Positions 25,939-33,550 are shown, numbered from the stretch's first letter. The stretch: 64,000 nt of DNA from Variovorax boronicumulans (GCF_007677875.1 NZ_VEDO01000013.1:94458-158457), one strand, 5' to 3'. Notes: a model not told the origin generated them from the sequence alone. Translations and numbers: made by a program.

Positions 25939-26212
25939 GTTCTGGCTCCTGCGCATCCTCGTCGCGCACCATCAGCCAGGCGCTGACCCAGCACCCGTCG
26001 TCCGTGGGGGACACTGTTGCGTCGTCGTCTATCTGGACGTCGTCGTCGCAGTGCAACTGCTCTGCGGCAGTGATGTGGTGGCGGTAGGCCAGGCGATCGG
26101 TCTTCAGCGATTCCAGGTGCTGTGACAGCGCCCTGACCGCTTCGGCCAGATCTCCGTTCTCCCACCGATCCACGACTTCCTGGGCGAGGCGTTCGATCTC
26201 AGCCATGGACAT
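25931..26212 (-). CDS. Small acidic hypothetical protein
   Basis: This 93-aa protein has a helical first half (MAEIERLAQEVVDRWENGDL) and an acidic Asp-rich stretch (HCDDDVQIDDDATV). It overlaps the gene upstream (14 bp) and the gene downstream (8 bp), which supports translation in this frame. Start could be ATG 26212 or 26206. Unknown function. Confidence 0.6.
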   Translation of the reverse strand: MSMAEIERLAQEVVDRWENGDLAEAVRALSQHLESLKTDRLAYRHHITAAEQLHCDDDVQIDDDATVSPTDDGCWVSAWLMVRDEDAQEPEHG

Positions 26213-26591
26213 GCCCCAGTTCTTCGCGGCATGCCGCGTCGCACAGAGAGGCGTCCTCCTGATAGTGCTGCTCGATCCGCGCGTGGATCAGTCGCAGCGC
26301 TGCCAGCGCCTTGTCGTGCTGCTCATGGACGAGCTTCTCGGTCGGCTCTTTGAGGAGGCTGCATGGGCTGGACGCCACCAGCTGGTCGAAGTCTGCCGCC
26401 CGCGAGTCGCTCCCGACGTCGTGGATCAGCGTGTTGTCGTCGACGCGTGTGGAAACCGTGGCACGGGTCACAAGGTCGGATAAGCCCGTCTGCGCGCGCG
26501 CAGTGCGGATGACCAACACACGGTGCTGGTCGAGATCGATGGTTGTCTCGGCCTGCCAGCCGTTGCTGGTGTTGACGAGCTTGATTTGCAT
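26199..26591 (-). CDS. Hypothetical protein, paralogue of the 28.2-kb gene
   Basis: This 130-aa protein (MQIKLVNTSNGWQAETTIDL...) aligns by eye with the product of 28204-28593: NGWQAETTIDLDQHRVLVIR against GNWQAQSTTMVDGTNRELRI, then RATVSTRVDDNTLIHDVG against RASVHRRVDNSPRHTVG. Both genes also follow the same structured leader, so gene plus leader appear to have been duplicated together. No domain is recognised. It is the first gene of the sub-operon that runs down to the helicase. Confidence 0.65.
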   Translation of the reverse strand: MQIKLVNTSNGWQAETTIDLDQHRVLVIRTARAQTGLSDLVTRATVSTRVDDNTLIHDVGSDSRAADFDQLVASSPCSLLKEPTEKLVHEQHDKALAALRLIHARIEQHYQEDASLCDAACREELGHVHG

Positions 26592-26796
26592 GGTCCGCTC
26601 CTAGATGGCGCGGGCGCATCCCCTGCGGGACGTGGCCCGCAGGGGTTGATGAAGTTGGCACCGAGGTGCCGTTGTGCCCAGCCACGGATGTGGCCGGCGC
26701 GCTCGAAGGGCTGAGCGCGCCCTGGAAACCGTTTGAAGTCGGTTGACGGTTTCCCGCTGCGCCCGTGTCCAGGCGCAGGGGGAAGACGTCGCTTCC
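26592..26796 (-). promoter_or_regulatory. Repeated structured 5' leader, copy A
   Basis: On the minus strand the 205-nt leader folds into a chain of hairpins. In transcript order they are GGAAGC/GCTTCC-like P1 (26781-26796), P2 (26757-26778), P3 GGAAACCG/CGGTTTCC (26724-26754), and P4 GGCGCGCTC/GAGCGCGCC (26696-26721) with CTCAGCC in its loop side. P5 GGCACC/GGTGCC (26657-26670) and single-stranded ATCAACCC come next. A 10-bp gene-proximal stem (26620-26645) is last. The Shine-Dalgarno and ATG follow. It is most like copy C. Confidence 0.75.
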
Positions 26797-26831
26797 GCGG
26801 TGAGAGAGGTAGGCGACTTGCGTGCCGCCTG

Positions 26832-27119
26832 TCATGTGGGTCTACAACTGCTGCGATCAAGCAGGAGGCCCACCAGCGACGCCGGCAGGCGCTCCAAGAG
26901 GTCGGGCTCCAGCAACCTGGACCGAACCAGGTCAAGCAGCTGATCACGGCGGACGAATGCCATCGCGTCGCACAAGGCGTCGATCTGATCATCAGCCTCC
27001 TCGCTGCACATGCTGACTATCCATTTCTCCAGGGCGAGCAACAGAGGATCAGGCCTGTCACCTGCTGCACTTCTTGCTAAGGCAGCAGCACCTTCTTCGG
27101 TCGATCTGGACTTCTTCAT
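26832..27119 (-). CDS. Small hypothetical protein, paralogue of the 27.3-kb gene
   Basis: This 95-aa protein starts at ATG 27119 (MKKSRSTEEGAAALARSA). Its C-terminal half, LLDLVRSRLLEPDLLERLPA then SLVGLL, matches MLRLVRECFARADLQSRLPA then ALVALL in the neighbouring gene at 27328-27612, so the two are diverged copies. It is all-helical, with no membrane segment and no known domain. It ends 36 bp before leader copy A. Confidence 0.6.
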   Translation of the reverse strand: MKKSRSTEEGAAALARSAAGDRPDPLLLALEKWIVSMCSEEADDQIDALCDAMAFVRRDQLLDLVRSRLLEPDLLERLPASLVGLLLDRSSCRPT

Positions 27120-27327
27120 GGGGATTGCGGGTCGGCATGCACGTGGTGCCAGGTGGCGGGTCGACGTGCATGTGTTTGTGAAATGGTTGCGGGAGATGTT
27201 GGTGCGCTGCACGCGACGGTCGGCAGATGCGACACTTCGCGCATGGACCAAGGACCACAGTTCCAACTGATCGAAGGCACACCCCCGCAGCACCCGGACT
27301 GGGCCGAGCTGCTGGAGGGAATGGACG

Positions 27328-27612
27328 TCAGGGACGCTGTGCCGCGTCTGCGAGCATGGTCAAGGCAGCAGCGGGCCGCAGCAAATTCCGTTCTCGCAAT
27401 AGTGCCACCAGCGCAGCCGGCAGGCGGGACTGAAGGTCCGCACGCGCAAAGCACTCCCGGACCAACCTGAGCATCGAGCAGACCTCGCCAGGCGCGACTT
27501 CCTCGCGCAGGGCTTCGATCACGTCGAACTCGGCTTCGTTGGCCTGGGCCAGCCAGTCGGCCAGGGCTGCATGGAACAGCCTGCGCTGATCGTCGTTCAG
27601 GGTATCGAACAT
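27328..27612 (-). CDS. Small hypothetical protein, paralogue of the 26.8-kb gene
   Basis: This 94-aa acidic, helical protein (MFDTLNDDQRRLFHAALADW...) follows leader copy B. It shares its C-terminal region with the preceding small gene (LxRLVR...RLPAALVALL). ATG 27612 is chosen because the longer in-frame extension would translate the hairpin leader. Unknown function. Confidence 0.6.
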   Translation of the reverse strand: MFDTLNDDQRRLFHAALADWLAQANEAEFDVIEALREEVAPGEVCSMLRLVRECFARADLQSRLPAALVALLRERNLLRPAAALTMLADAAQRP

Positions 27613-27854
27613 GGTGTCGTCTCCAGGTTGCGGGGACGACCAACCCCAGAGGGGACAGCAGTCCCCAGAGGGTTGAAGCGCGAGACACGATCCCGTACGG
27701 GATAGGTGATCCCGCAAGGATGGATGAAGAAATGCCTGGCTGTTTCCAGCCGGCGCGCTTGCAAGGCCGAGCGCGCCTGAAACCATCGCGAATGGCTGGA
27801 TGGTTTCCCGCAGCGCCCTGGCTGGCAAGACACTGCGAGAACCCATCCGGGTTC
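27613..27854 (-). promoter_or_regulatory. Repeated structured 5' leader, copy B
   Basis: In transcript order: P1 GAACCC/GGGTTC (27839-27854), P2 (27810-27838), P3 AAACCATC/GATGGTTT (27779-27808), P4 GGCGCGCTC...GCGCGCC (27752-27777), a Phe-Leu-like T-rich single strand, a palindrome ATCCCGTACGGGAT (27690-27703), then TTCAACCC and a GGGGAC/GTCCCC stem (27648-27663). It differs from the other copies by the extra palindrome near the gene. Confidence 0.75.
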
Positions 27855-27940
27855 GGGTTGGAAGTGTGGCACCGACACGCAGCGGCGTCTAGCAGGATCG
27901 CGCACCCGGCACCACGCAGATGCGCAGTGCCGGGCGGCGG

Positions 27941-28207
27941 TCAGCCCTGGTCGGGCCTCTGGACGACCATGTCGTCGTCGACGTCGTACTGGTTGTAGAC
28001 CTTGGCCCGGATCTCCTTGGCAACGCCGACCCACGCGGCGCCGCTCAGGAACTGCGTGTCCGAGTCGGAGGGTTTCGCCGCGGCCACCTTGTCGGCATAG
28101 CGGCGGATGGCCTCGATCACGAACACCTGTGACAGCGCACCGAAGCTGCTGAACCGCATCAGGTCGGCGACGAACTCCTCGTTCGTCGGCCGCGCTGCCA
28201 CGTTCAC
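27941..28207 (-). CDS. Small hypothetical ICE-block protein
   Basis: This 88-aa protein starts at GTG 28207, which overlaps the stop of the gene upstream as GTGA. It is helical with an acidic tail (YDVDDDMVVQRPDQG) and includes FSSFGALSQVFVIEAIRRYA, a pattern recalled in ICE and plasmid hypothetical proteins of this block. No catalytic motif is seen. Confidence 0.65.
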   Translation of the reverse strand: MNVAARPTNEEFVADLMRFSSFGALSQVFVIEAIRRYADKVAAAKPSDSDTQFLSGAAWVGVAKEIRAKVYNQYDVDDDMVVQRPDQG

Positions 28208-28593
28208 GCCGTCACCTCGGCCTCGGCATCGACGCTGGCCGCGGCCGGATTGGCTGCGGCGTCCTGCTTGGCATAGTGCTCGCGCACCTGGAACAAGACG
28301 CTGTCTGCCTGGACCATGCAGGTGTCGTGTTGTGCGCGGACGGTTTTCTCTGTCACGCGCGGGTAGCGCATGGCCATCATCGGGATCGAGAAGTCGCCTT
28401 CGATGCCGAACCCTACGGTGTGCCTGGGCGAGTTGTCCACCCGGCGGTGGACGCTCGCCCGCGTGCGCACAACGCCGTCGTGACCCCGCATGGTGCTGAT
28501 CCGCAGCTCCCGGTTGGTTCCGTCGACCATCGTTGTGGACTGTGCTTGCCAGTTGCCGTCGCGCTTGCAGACGTGGGTGTCGAACTCGTTCAT
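28204..28593 (-). CDS. Hypothetical protein, paralogue of the 26.2-kb gene
   Basis: This 129-aa protein (MNEFDTHVCKRDGNWQAQST...) is a diverged copy of the product at 26199-26591 (see that entry for the aligned segments). It lies behind leader copy C, the one most like copy A. ATG 28593 has AGGAG at good spacing (AGGAGTTTTCC). The two copies differ mostly in the C-terminal half. Unknown function. Confidence 0.65.
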   Translation of the reverse strand: MNEFDTHVCKRDGNWQAQSTTMVDGTNRELRISTMRGHDGVVRTRASVHRRVDNSPRHTVGFGIEGDFSIPMMAMRYPRVTEKTVRAQHDTCMVQADSVLFQVREHYAKQDAAANPAAASVDAEAEVTA

Positions 28594-28799
28594 GGAAAAC
28601 TCCTGGGATGCGCAAGGCTCCGCCCCGGCGGGGCGCGGCCCCGCACGGGTTGGTGAAAAGGCACCGCAGTGCCACCTTGCCCAGCCACGGAAGTGGCCGG
28701 CACGCTCGAAGGGCTGAGCGCGCCCTGGAAACCGCTTGAATCGGTGGACGGTTCCCCGCTGCACCCGTGGCCAGATGCAGCGGGAAGCCGTCGCTTCCC
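28594..28799 (-). promoter_or_regulatory. Repeated structured 5' leader, copy C
   Basis: P1 GGGAAGC/GCTTCCC-like (28782-28799), P2 GCTGCA/TGCAGC (28758-28781), P3 GGAACCG/CGGTTTCC (28727-28755), P4 GGCGCGCTC/GAGCGTGCC (28699-28724) with CTCAGCC, P5 GGCAC/GTGCC (28660-28673), ACCAACCC, then a GC-rich stem (28620-28638). Base changes in P4 relative to copy A keep the stem nearly intact, which supports an RNA function. Confidence 0.75.
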
Positions 28800-28807
28800 A
28801 TGTGTGA

Positions 28808-29098
28808 TCAGTACTCCAACGGAAGAAGCAGCGTCGTCACGCTGCGGTCCCATTCGGTAATCACGTAGATCTTCACGGTGGCCGTGATCTTGAACACGGA
28901 GAAGATGCGCTCCCCATTCAAGACGGCCTGCTCGTTGCGCCTGCGGTCAGGTTCATCCAGCTCCGTCCAGTCACCCGTGACGTGGCGCAGGACATAGGCC
29001 TGGGGAACCTCGATCGCGCCGGACTCGACGAGTTCGGCCACGCCTCGGGTCATCACGACTTGGCCAAGCGCAAAGCGTGGCTGCAGACTGCGTCCCAC
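28808..29098 (-). CDS. Conserved mobile-element ('plasmid-related') protein
   Basis: This 96-aa protein starts at GTG 29098, 2 bp after the methyltransferase stop. RFALGQVVMTRGVAELVESG, LRHVTGDWTELDEPDRRRNE, and ITEWDRSVTTLLLPLEY match a small family widespread on proteobacterial plasmids and ICEs and often mislabelled as a restriction subunit. Its function is unknown. The consistent location after a DUF6094-type methyltransferase suggests a linked role. Confidence 0.8.
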   Translation of the reverse strand: MGRSLQPRFALGQVVMTRGVAELVESGAIEVPQAYVLRHVTGDWTELDEPDRRRNEQAVLNGERIFSVFKITATVKIYVITEWDRSVTTLLLPLEY

Positions 29099-29100
29099 GG

Positions 29101-30243
29101 TCAGGCCACCTTGACGATCTGGCCCAGCCGGTGGTCTGGCGTGAACTCGATCGCATTGATGACCGGAACGAAGCGGTCGAGCATGGTGATGACCTGGCTG
29201 GCCTCCCCCTTCTTGTTCAACTCGGTCGTGATCGTCCGCTGCTTGTGCTTGAACGTGTCGCCCTTGAGCAGGAACTCGCGTCCCTGCGCCGACCTGAAGT
29301 GCCCGGTGACCTGGCCGGCAGCCAGAGACAGGGCGAGGTGCCATGGTGTCATCTCGCGCAGCGTGGGCCGGCAAGCGGACGTCGAGCGGTGGAAGTGGGC
29401 CGAGAAGCCTTCCCACAGCAGGTGCTGACGGTAGCGTTCCAGCTCGTCGCCGAGTTGGGCCGCATCGATGCGCACGGCATGGAAGTTGAACTCGCCATCC
29501 GCCACGGCCGGCACGACGTAGGGCTCGGAGACCCATTCCTCGGGCAGTTCCGGAACGCCCTCGCCGGTTTGCACCTGCGCGAGCATGTCCATCACCTGCT
29601 TGCTGGCGTTGCCGGCCTTGCGGCGGCTCGCCACGATGACGCGTTGTTGGAAGCGCTGCTCCGGGGCCATGAAGGCCTGCACGTTCTGGTAGTTGCGCGC
29701 CAGGTGCGCCCGCATGTCTTCGTCCAGCGCGTAGTGCGGGACGATGAACACCAGGACACCGCGCTGCGCGAGCAGCGGCGTGCACTTGAACAGGAACGTG
29801 CGCTCCAGGCGCTCGGCCTTCTCGGCCTCCGCACTCCCAGCGTTGCCGCTGGCCTTGTCGGAGATGCCGTAGCCATAGGGCGGGTTCAGGAACAGCAGAC
29901 CGACCGATCTGGGCTTGACGACCACGTCGTGGAAGTCCGCATGGATGACGCGATCGAGGCACCGCTTGGCATGCCAGGCGCGCTCTTGATCGAACTCGAT
30001 GCCCAGGGCCTCGATGGCCGGCTTCTGGTTCGCATTGGCAGCCGCTGCCTCCAGCATGCCGTGGCGAATGTCGGCCAACGCCGTTCCTTCGCCACAGCAC
30101 GGATCGAGCATGCGATGCGCCGCAGTGCCCTCGCCGCCCGCGCACACCAGCATCTGGATGATGCGCTGCAGAGTTTGCTCGTCGGTCGGGTAGTAGCCGT
30201 TCTTGATGAAGTTGTGCGCCAGGCGCGCGAACATCAGTGCCAT
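29101..30243 (-). CDS. DUF6094-type N6-adenine-like DNA methyltransferase
   Basis: This 380-aa protein has the SAM-binding motif LDPCCGEGTALADI (near 44-57) and the catalytic NPPY (near 118-121, FLNPPYGYG), typical of amino-methyltransferases that act on adenine or cytosine exocyclic nitrogens. The N-terminal MFARLAHNFIKNGYYPTDEQ is the signature start of the ICE DUF6094 family. It may modify the ICE DNA to escape host restriction. ATG 30243 has GGGAG at the right distance and follows the preceding stop by one base (TGAGATG). Confidence 0.88.
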   Translation of the reverse strand: MALMFARLAHNFIKNGYYPTDEQTLQRIIQMLVCAGGEGTAAHRMLDPCCGEGTALADIRHGMLEAAAANANQKPAIEALGIEFDQERAWHAKRCLDRVIHADFHDVVVKPRSVGLLFLNPPYGYGISDKASGNAGSAEAEKAERLERTFLFKCTPLLAQRGVLVFIVPHYALDEDMRAHLARNYQNVQAFMAPEQRFQQRVIVASRRKAGNASKQVMDMLAQVQTGEGVPELPEEWVSEPYVVPAVADGEFNFHAVRIDAAQLGDELERYRQHLLWEGFSAHFHRSTSACRPTLREMTPWHLALSLAAGQVTGHFRSAQGREFLLKGDTFKHKQRTITTELNKKGEASQVITMLDRFVPVINAIEFTPDHRLGQIVKVA

Positions 30244-30244
30244 C

Positions 30245-30544
30245 TCAAGCTCCCTTCGTGACGGTGCGAACCTCTGCGCCGAAGGCGAGGGATGCGTTGT
30301 CCGGTGAAGGCGGGCCGTTCTGCGCGATCCACCACGGGGGTGGATCGAGCGGGTAGACCATGACGCCGAGATAGCCGCCCTGGATGCCGTAGCCGACAAC
30401 CTCGGCGCGGCCGATGCGGTTGACGTTGATGTGGACCTCGACCCCGATGGCGGGCACCGGATCAGCACCGGACCAGAGCGGCAGCCCCTTGGCTGTACGG
30501 TCGGTCGTGTGGGCAGGGATCTCCTGCAAGCGAAGAAAAGACAT
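30245..30544 (-). CDS. Small hypothetical ICE-block protein
   Basis: This 99-aa protein (MSFLRLQEIPAHTTDRTAKG...) is mostly beta-like, with a Gly-rich segment (VVGYGIQGGYLGVMVYPLDP) and PPPWW. ATG 30544 has GGAG six bases upstream and is preferred to ATG 30556. It is coupled to the methyltransferase by one base. Its 79-bp leader has a CCGCAGG/CCCTGCGG hairpin next to CTCAACC, a short version of the gene-proximal part of the repeated leaders. Unknown function. Confidence 0.65.
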   Translation of the reverse strand: MSFLRLQEIPAHTTDRTAKGLPLWSGADPVPAIGVEVHINVNRIGRAEVVGYGIQGGYLGVMVYPLDPPPWWIAQNGPPSPDNASLAFGAEVRTVTKGA

Positions 30545-30623
30545 GTGGATCTCCATGGGTGGATGCAGGCCCCGCAGGGCGTGCAGTCCTGCGGTTGAGG
30601 GAAAGTGGCCTGCCGGCCAGGGA

Positions 30624-30881
30624 TCAGAGGTGGGCGCGTTGGGTCCAGAGGCCGCTGCTCAAGGCAGCGTCCGCCGAGAGGCGCGTCGGGAAGTACTCGA
30701 CGGACTCCCGCGTGAACGGGCCGTCTTCTCGGCAGAAGGTTCCGATGTAGAAGCCCGCGGCGCTTTGCAGCACCTGGAGCTCCAGATCGGACCTGCCGCA
30801 GGTCGTGGCGAGAACGCCGCGCGCAGGGCGCGCGGCAGTGGCCGCTGCTTGCGGAGCTGCCGGGTGTTGATGCATGTGCAT
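30624..30881 (-). CDS. Small hypothetical ICE-block protein
   Basis: This 85-aa protein has an Ala/His-rich head and a recognisable core, LQSAAGFYIGTFCREDGPFT then RESVEYFPT, also seen in uncharacterised plasmid and ICE proteins. It follows leader copy D. ATG 30881 has AGGAGG nearby (CAGGAGGATCGG). Function unknown. Confidence 0.65.
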   Translation of the reverse strand: MHMHQHPAAPQAAATAARPARGVLATTCGRSDLELQVLQSAAGFYIGTFCREDGPFTRESVEYFPTRLSADAALSSGLWTQRAHL

Positions 30882-31077
30882 CCGATCCTCCTGGGTTGCG
30901 ACAGGAGGCGCCCTGGACAGGCGTCAACCTGTCCGGGTTGGTGATGGTGAAGATGTGCCTCGGCGTTGCCGCCGGACGCGCTTCCAAGGCTGAGCGCGCC
31001 TGAAACCATGGTGTTGGTTGGTGGATGGTTTCCTGCAGCGCCCGCGGGGCAGGCGCTGAAGGAACCCATCGGGTTCC
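30882..31077 (-). promoter_or_regulatory. Repeated structured 5' leader, copy D
   Basis: P1 GGAACCC/GGGTTCC (31061-31077), P2 CAGCGCC/GGCGCTG (31036-31058), P3 GAAACCAT/ATGGTTTC (31002-31032), P4 GCGCTCAGCC...GCGC (30978-31000), a GGCAACGCC-like P5, ACCAACCC, then GACAGG/CCTGTC (30916-30933) before the Shine-Dalgarno. All elements occur in the same order as in copies A, B, C and E. Confidence 0.75.
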
Positions 31078-31085
31078 CTGGAGCA

Positions 31086-31442
31086 TCAGCCTTGCAGCCG
31101 ATACCCATGCTGTGCGCCTGCGCTGCAGCGCGGCTCACGTTCCGCGGCCTGCAGGGTCTCGCGCATGCGCGCAGGCCCTACACGTTGCGCGACCGCGGCC
31201 AAGGCCTCCAGCGCCATGGCCCGCTGGTCCGGTCGAACGCTCATCGCGAACATCGCGCCGGTGGGCAAGTCGCAGACGCGCTTGCCGCTGGCGTAGTGCG
31301 AAACGGTCATCTGCACCTTGCCCGGGACCTGGTGGATCGCGAACCAGAAGGCCTGGCCATCGATCAGCGCGCGAATGCGCCGGCAACGGGTGGAAACGGC
31401 CGTGCCATCGGCCAGCTGCATCGTGAAGAGGGCCATGGCCAT
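31086..31442 (-). CDS. Hypothetical protein coupled to RadC
   Basis: This 118-aa protein (MAMALFTMQLADGTAVSTRC...) starts one base after the RadC stop (TGAGATG), so it is translated with RadC. The first half is beta-rich (RIRALIDGQAFWFAIHQVPG, VQMTVSHYASGKRVCDLPTG); the second half is helical (MALEALAAVAQRVGPARMRE). Start could also be ATG 31436. Function unknown. Confidence 0.65.
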   Translation of the reverse strand: MAMALFTMQLADGTAVSTRCRRIRALIDGQAFWFAIHQVPGKVQMTVSHYASGKRVCDLPTGAMFAMSVRPDQRAMALEALAAVAQRVGPARMRETLQAAEREPRCSAGAQHGYRLQG

Positions 31443-31443
31443 C

Positions 31444-31968
31444 TCACAGCAGCCCGCGTTGGGCGAAGCTCATGGTCTGCGTGTTGGTGACCACGATGTG
31501 GTCCAGCACGCGCACGTCAACGAGGTTCAGCGCGGTCTTGAGTCGCTCCGTCAGCGCTTCGTCGGCCCTGGACGGCTCTGGCGAGCCGCTGGGGTGGTTG
31601 TGGTACAGGATGACCGCCGCGCTGTTGATGCGCAGGCATTCCTTGACGATTTCACGCGGGTAGATGGTTGCCTGGGACAGCGTGCCTCGGAAGATTTCCT
31701 CGGTCTTGAGCAGGCGGTGTTGCGCGTCCAGGTGGACGAGGCCGAACACCTCGTGCTCCAGGTGTCCGATACGGATGCGCAGGTACTGCTGAACGTCCTC
31801 GGGACGGTTCAGAAGGTCCTCGCCCTGCAGCTTGCGCTCGAGCAGCGCGCGCGCTGCATGCAGGATGTCCTCGGGCTGGGCCGAGAAGTACTCGCCGGAG
31901 CGGTCGCGCACGAGCAGCGGCGCACGCAGCGATTCGTCGGAGGCGGTGAACGTGGCGTTCGGGTTCAT
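31444..31968 (-). CDS. radC: RadC family JAMM/MPN+ domain protein
   Basis: This 174-aa protein has the RadC JAMM metal motif [15 protein letters not shown] (near residues 121-134) and [24 protein letters not shown], and MSFAQRGLL at the end. The 5' helix-hairpin-helix part of chromosomal RadC is missing, as usual for ICE versions, which are about this length. Despite its name, RadC has no proven repair role; mobile versions may act in DNA processing. ATG 31968 is set by AGGAGC, and the gene follows leader copy E. Confidence 0.9.
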   Translation of the reverse strand: MNPNATFTASDESLRAPLLVRDRSGEYFSAQPEDILHAARALLERKLQGEDLLNRPEDVQQYLRIRIGHLEHEVFGLVHLDAQHRLLKTEEIFRGTLSQATIYPREIVKECLRINSAAVILYHNHPSGSPEPSRADEALTERLKTALNLVDVRVLDHIVVTNTQTMSFAQRGLL

Positions 31969-32161
31969 GGTGAGCTCCTGATGGAACACGGGAGCCACCA
32001 CGACGGGCGTGCTGCCCGTCTGGGTTGATGAAGAAATGCCTGGCCGGCGTTGCCGACTGCGCGCTTGCATGGCTGAGCGCGCCTGAATCCATCGGTTGTT
32101 GAGAGATGGTTTCCCGCAGCGCCCGGCCCTGGCCGGACGCTGCGGGAAGCCATCGGCTTCC
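31969..32161 (-). promoter_or_regulatory. Repeated structured 5' leader, copy E (upstream of radC)
   Basis: P1 GGAAGCC/GGCTTCC (32145-32161), P2 a 12-bp GCAGCG...CGCTGC stem (32116-32143), P3 AACCATC/GATGGAT (32086-32111), P4 GCGCGCT/AGCGCGC with CTCAGCC (32059-32082), ATCAACCC, and P6 GACGGGC/GCCCGTC (32002-32020). The position before radC recalls the Rfam radC RNA motif, which I know only from memory as lying upstream of radC, methylase and anti-restriction genes. Confidence 0.75.
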
Positions 32162-32420
32162 TCGGTTTGAGATCTGGTTGGACGCTGCCCCTGGCTGCAT
32201 GGGCTTGCCATGCATGCCGGCCACCGGCGCGGGGTCTAGGTGGCCAAGGAATGGCGCGTGAGTGGTGCGGGGCGTGGCCTTGGCCCGTGCACCCTCAATC
32301 GCAATGGCCGCGGCACATCAGGCTGCCGCCACCCAGGCTGGGGAGTCTTCGCTCTGCGGGCTGTTCCATGCGTCCACATCGGCCGCAGGGAACAACCCGC
32401 AGCGCGGATTGTGTGGTTCG
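32162..32420. other. Gap between leader E and the DUF3275 gene
   Basis: No gene is seen. It should contain the promoter of the radC unit; no sigma-70 boxes stood out by eye. Confidence 0.35.
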
Positions 32421-33089
32421 TCAGGGGACCGGGTTGAAGGTCTGCTGCAGCGGATCGAACTCGTAGCTCAGCTGCTGGCGAAGGGTTGCCGCCTGCTGGC
32501 GGAACACGGCGCGATCGGCAGTGGGATCAAGTTTGACGGGCTCGCGTCGTTCGATGCGAGACCACAGCTCTTCGCCATAGAGGGCAACGAAGTCCACTGC
32601 GAGCTTTGCTTCTGCCGTGAGCTCCGGCTCGGGCTTGGCCTTGCGGCCGATGCCCTGGAGCTTGGCTTTGAGGTCGGCTAGGCCGCCTGGTGCACCTTCG
32701 TTGCCGGCATCCTTCGGTGGCTTCGGTGCGGGCTGCTGCACAGGCCTTTCAAGCTTGCGCGTCGCTCGCGGCGGCTCCACTTCGTCGATCGGGTCTGGCT
32801 CGGGCGGCTCTTGCGAAGCCTTATCGAGTTCGGACGCCGAGTCGACGCGGATGTCGTGCAGCTTGGCCCTGACTTCCGCCACGGCCCGGCCCCAGGCGAT
32901 GTACTGACCCAGGTAGATCTCGGAGATCCACACCGTGCACTGGTACTCGCCTTCGTCGAACTGGTCCAGCAGCACATCCTTCACCTTGAACTCGCCGATC
33001 TCGGTGAAGAGATTGGCGACGGCGAAGGGACCGTTCTTGCTCTGTTGGATCTTCTTGACGCGCAGCGTTGCGCGCTGGATCTTGATCAT
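32421..33089 (-). CDS. DUF3275 family ICE protein
   Basis: This 222-aa protein matches DUF3275: MIKIQRATLRVKKIQQSKNG, VANLFTEIGEFKVKDVLLDQ, FDEGEYQCTVWISEIYLGQY. The N-terminal domain (about 1-85) is followed by a Pro/Glu/Lys linker (about 92-130) and a helical tail. The family is a marker of ICEclc/SPI-7-like elements; its function is unknown. ATG 33089 is preferred because the leader upstream holds three strong hairpins. Confidence 0.85.
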   Translation of the reverse strand: MIKIQRATLRVKKIQQSKNGPFAVANLFTEIGEFKVKDVLLDQFDEGEYQCTVWISEIYLGQYIAWGRAVAEVRAKLHDIRVDSASELDKASQEPPEPDPIDEVEPPRATRKLERPVQQPAPKPPKDAGNEGAPGGLADLKAKLQGIGRKAKPEPELTAEAKLAVDFVALYGEELWSRIERREPVKLDPTADRAVFRQQAATLRQQLSYEFDPLQQTFNPVP

Positions 33090-33136
33090 GCTGTGCTCCG
33101 TTTGGGGGAAAGAAAACGGAAGCACGCGAAGCCCGG

Positions 33137-33242
33137 GACGGGATCGGTGTCCCGTCGGGGTGTGTTGCCGTGGCGTGACCACGGCAACAAGACTGCTTGA
33201 AAGGGATTGCGCCAACGTGCCCAAGGGGCAGGTTGGCGCAAT
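33137..33242 (-). promoter_or_regulatory. Three strong hairpins in the DUF3275 leader
   Basis: In transcript order: an 11-bp stem ATTGCGCCAAC/GTTGGCGCAAT (33206-33242) with an inner GTGCCC/GGGCA pair, a 10-bp stem GTTGCCGTGG/CCACGGCAAC (33164-33188), and GACGGGA/TCCCGTC (33137-33156). The last matches the gene-proximal hairpin of leader E (GACGGGC), so this could be a diverged relative of the repeated leaders without their P3-P4 core. Confidence 0.65.
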
Positions 33243-33550
33243 GGGCTCTGATCTTCTGACAGGTTTCCTGCCCGTCAGAGATTGGCGCTACGACGAAGTT
33301 TGCGGATCAGCGAGATAGCGCTTTGGACATGTACCCCGGTCTTTCGACGTGCACCGTTCGGGGGTTGAGATGCTGCATCCGGCGAGCCGGCGGCCTGGTT
33401 TGTAGTGACACCAGAAAACATTTGGGAACCTGTGAAGATTACCAGAAAACGGCCGCGAAGTGCACAGATTTGCCCTGTTGACTGAGCATTACTCGAGCAA
33501 TTTTCAGACTCATTGGCGGCCCTCTGCGTGCGGACGCTGACCAGGAAGAA
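33243..33550. other. Gap with a repeated decamer
   Basis: No supported gene is seen. ACCAGAAAAC occurs twice, at 33410-33419 and 33441-33450, 31 bp apart, in a patch poorer in GC than its surroundings. This could be a promoter or protein-binding region for the minus-strand DUF3275 gene. Confidence 0.35.

Noticed and set aside
27243..27470. Small plus-strand frame starting MDQGPQFQLIEGTPP
   Set aside because: Protein-like at first, but it runs antisense through the MFDTL gene and has no operon support; kept only as a weak possibility.
29592..30145. Minus-strand alternative frames over the DUF6094 gene
   Set aside because: Out-of-frame shadows; the NPPY methyltransferase frame explains the region.
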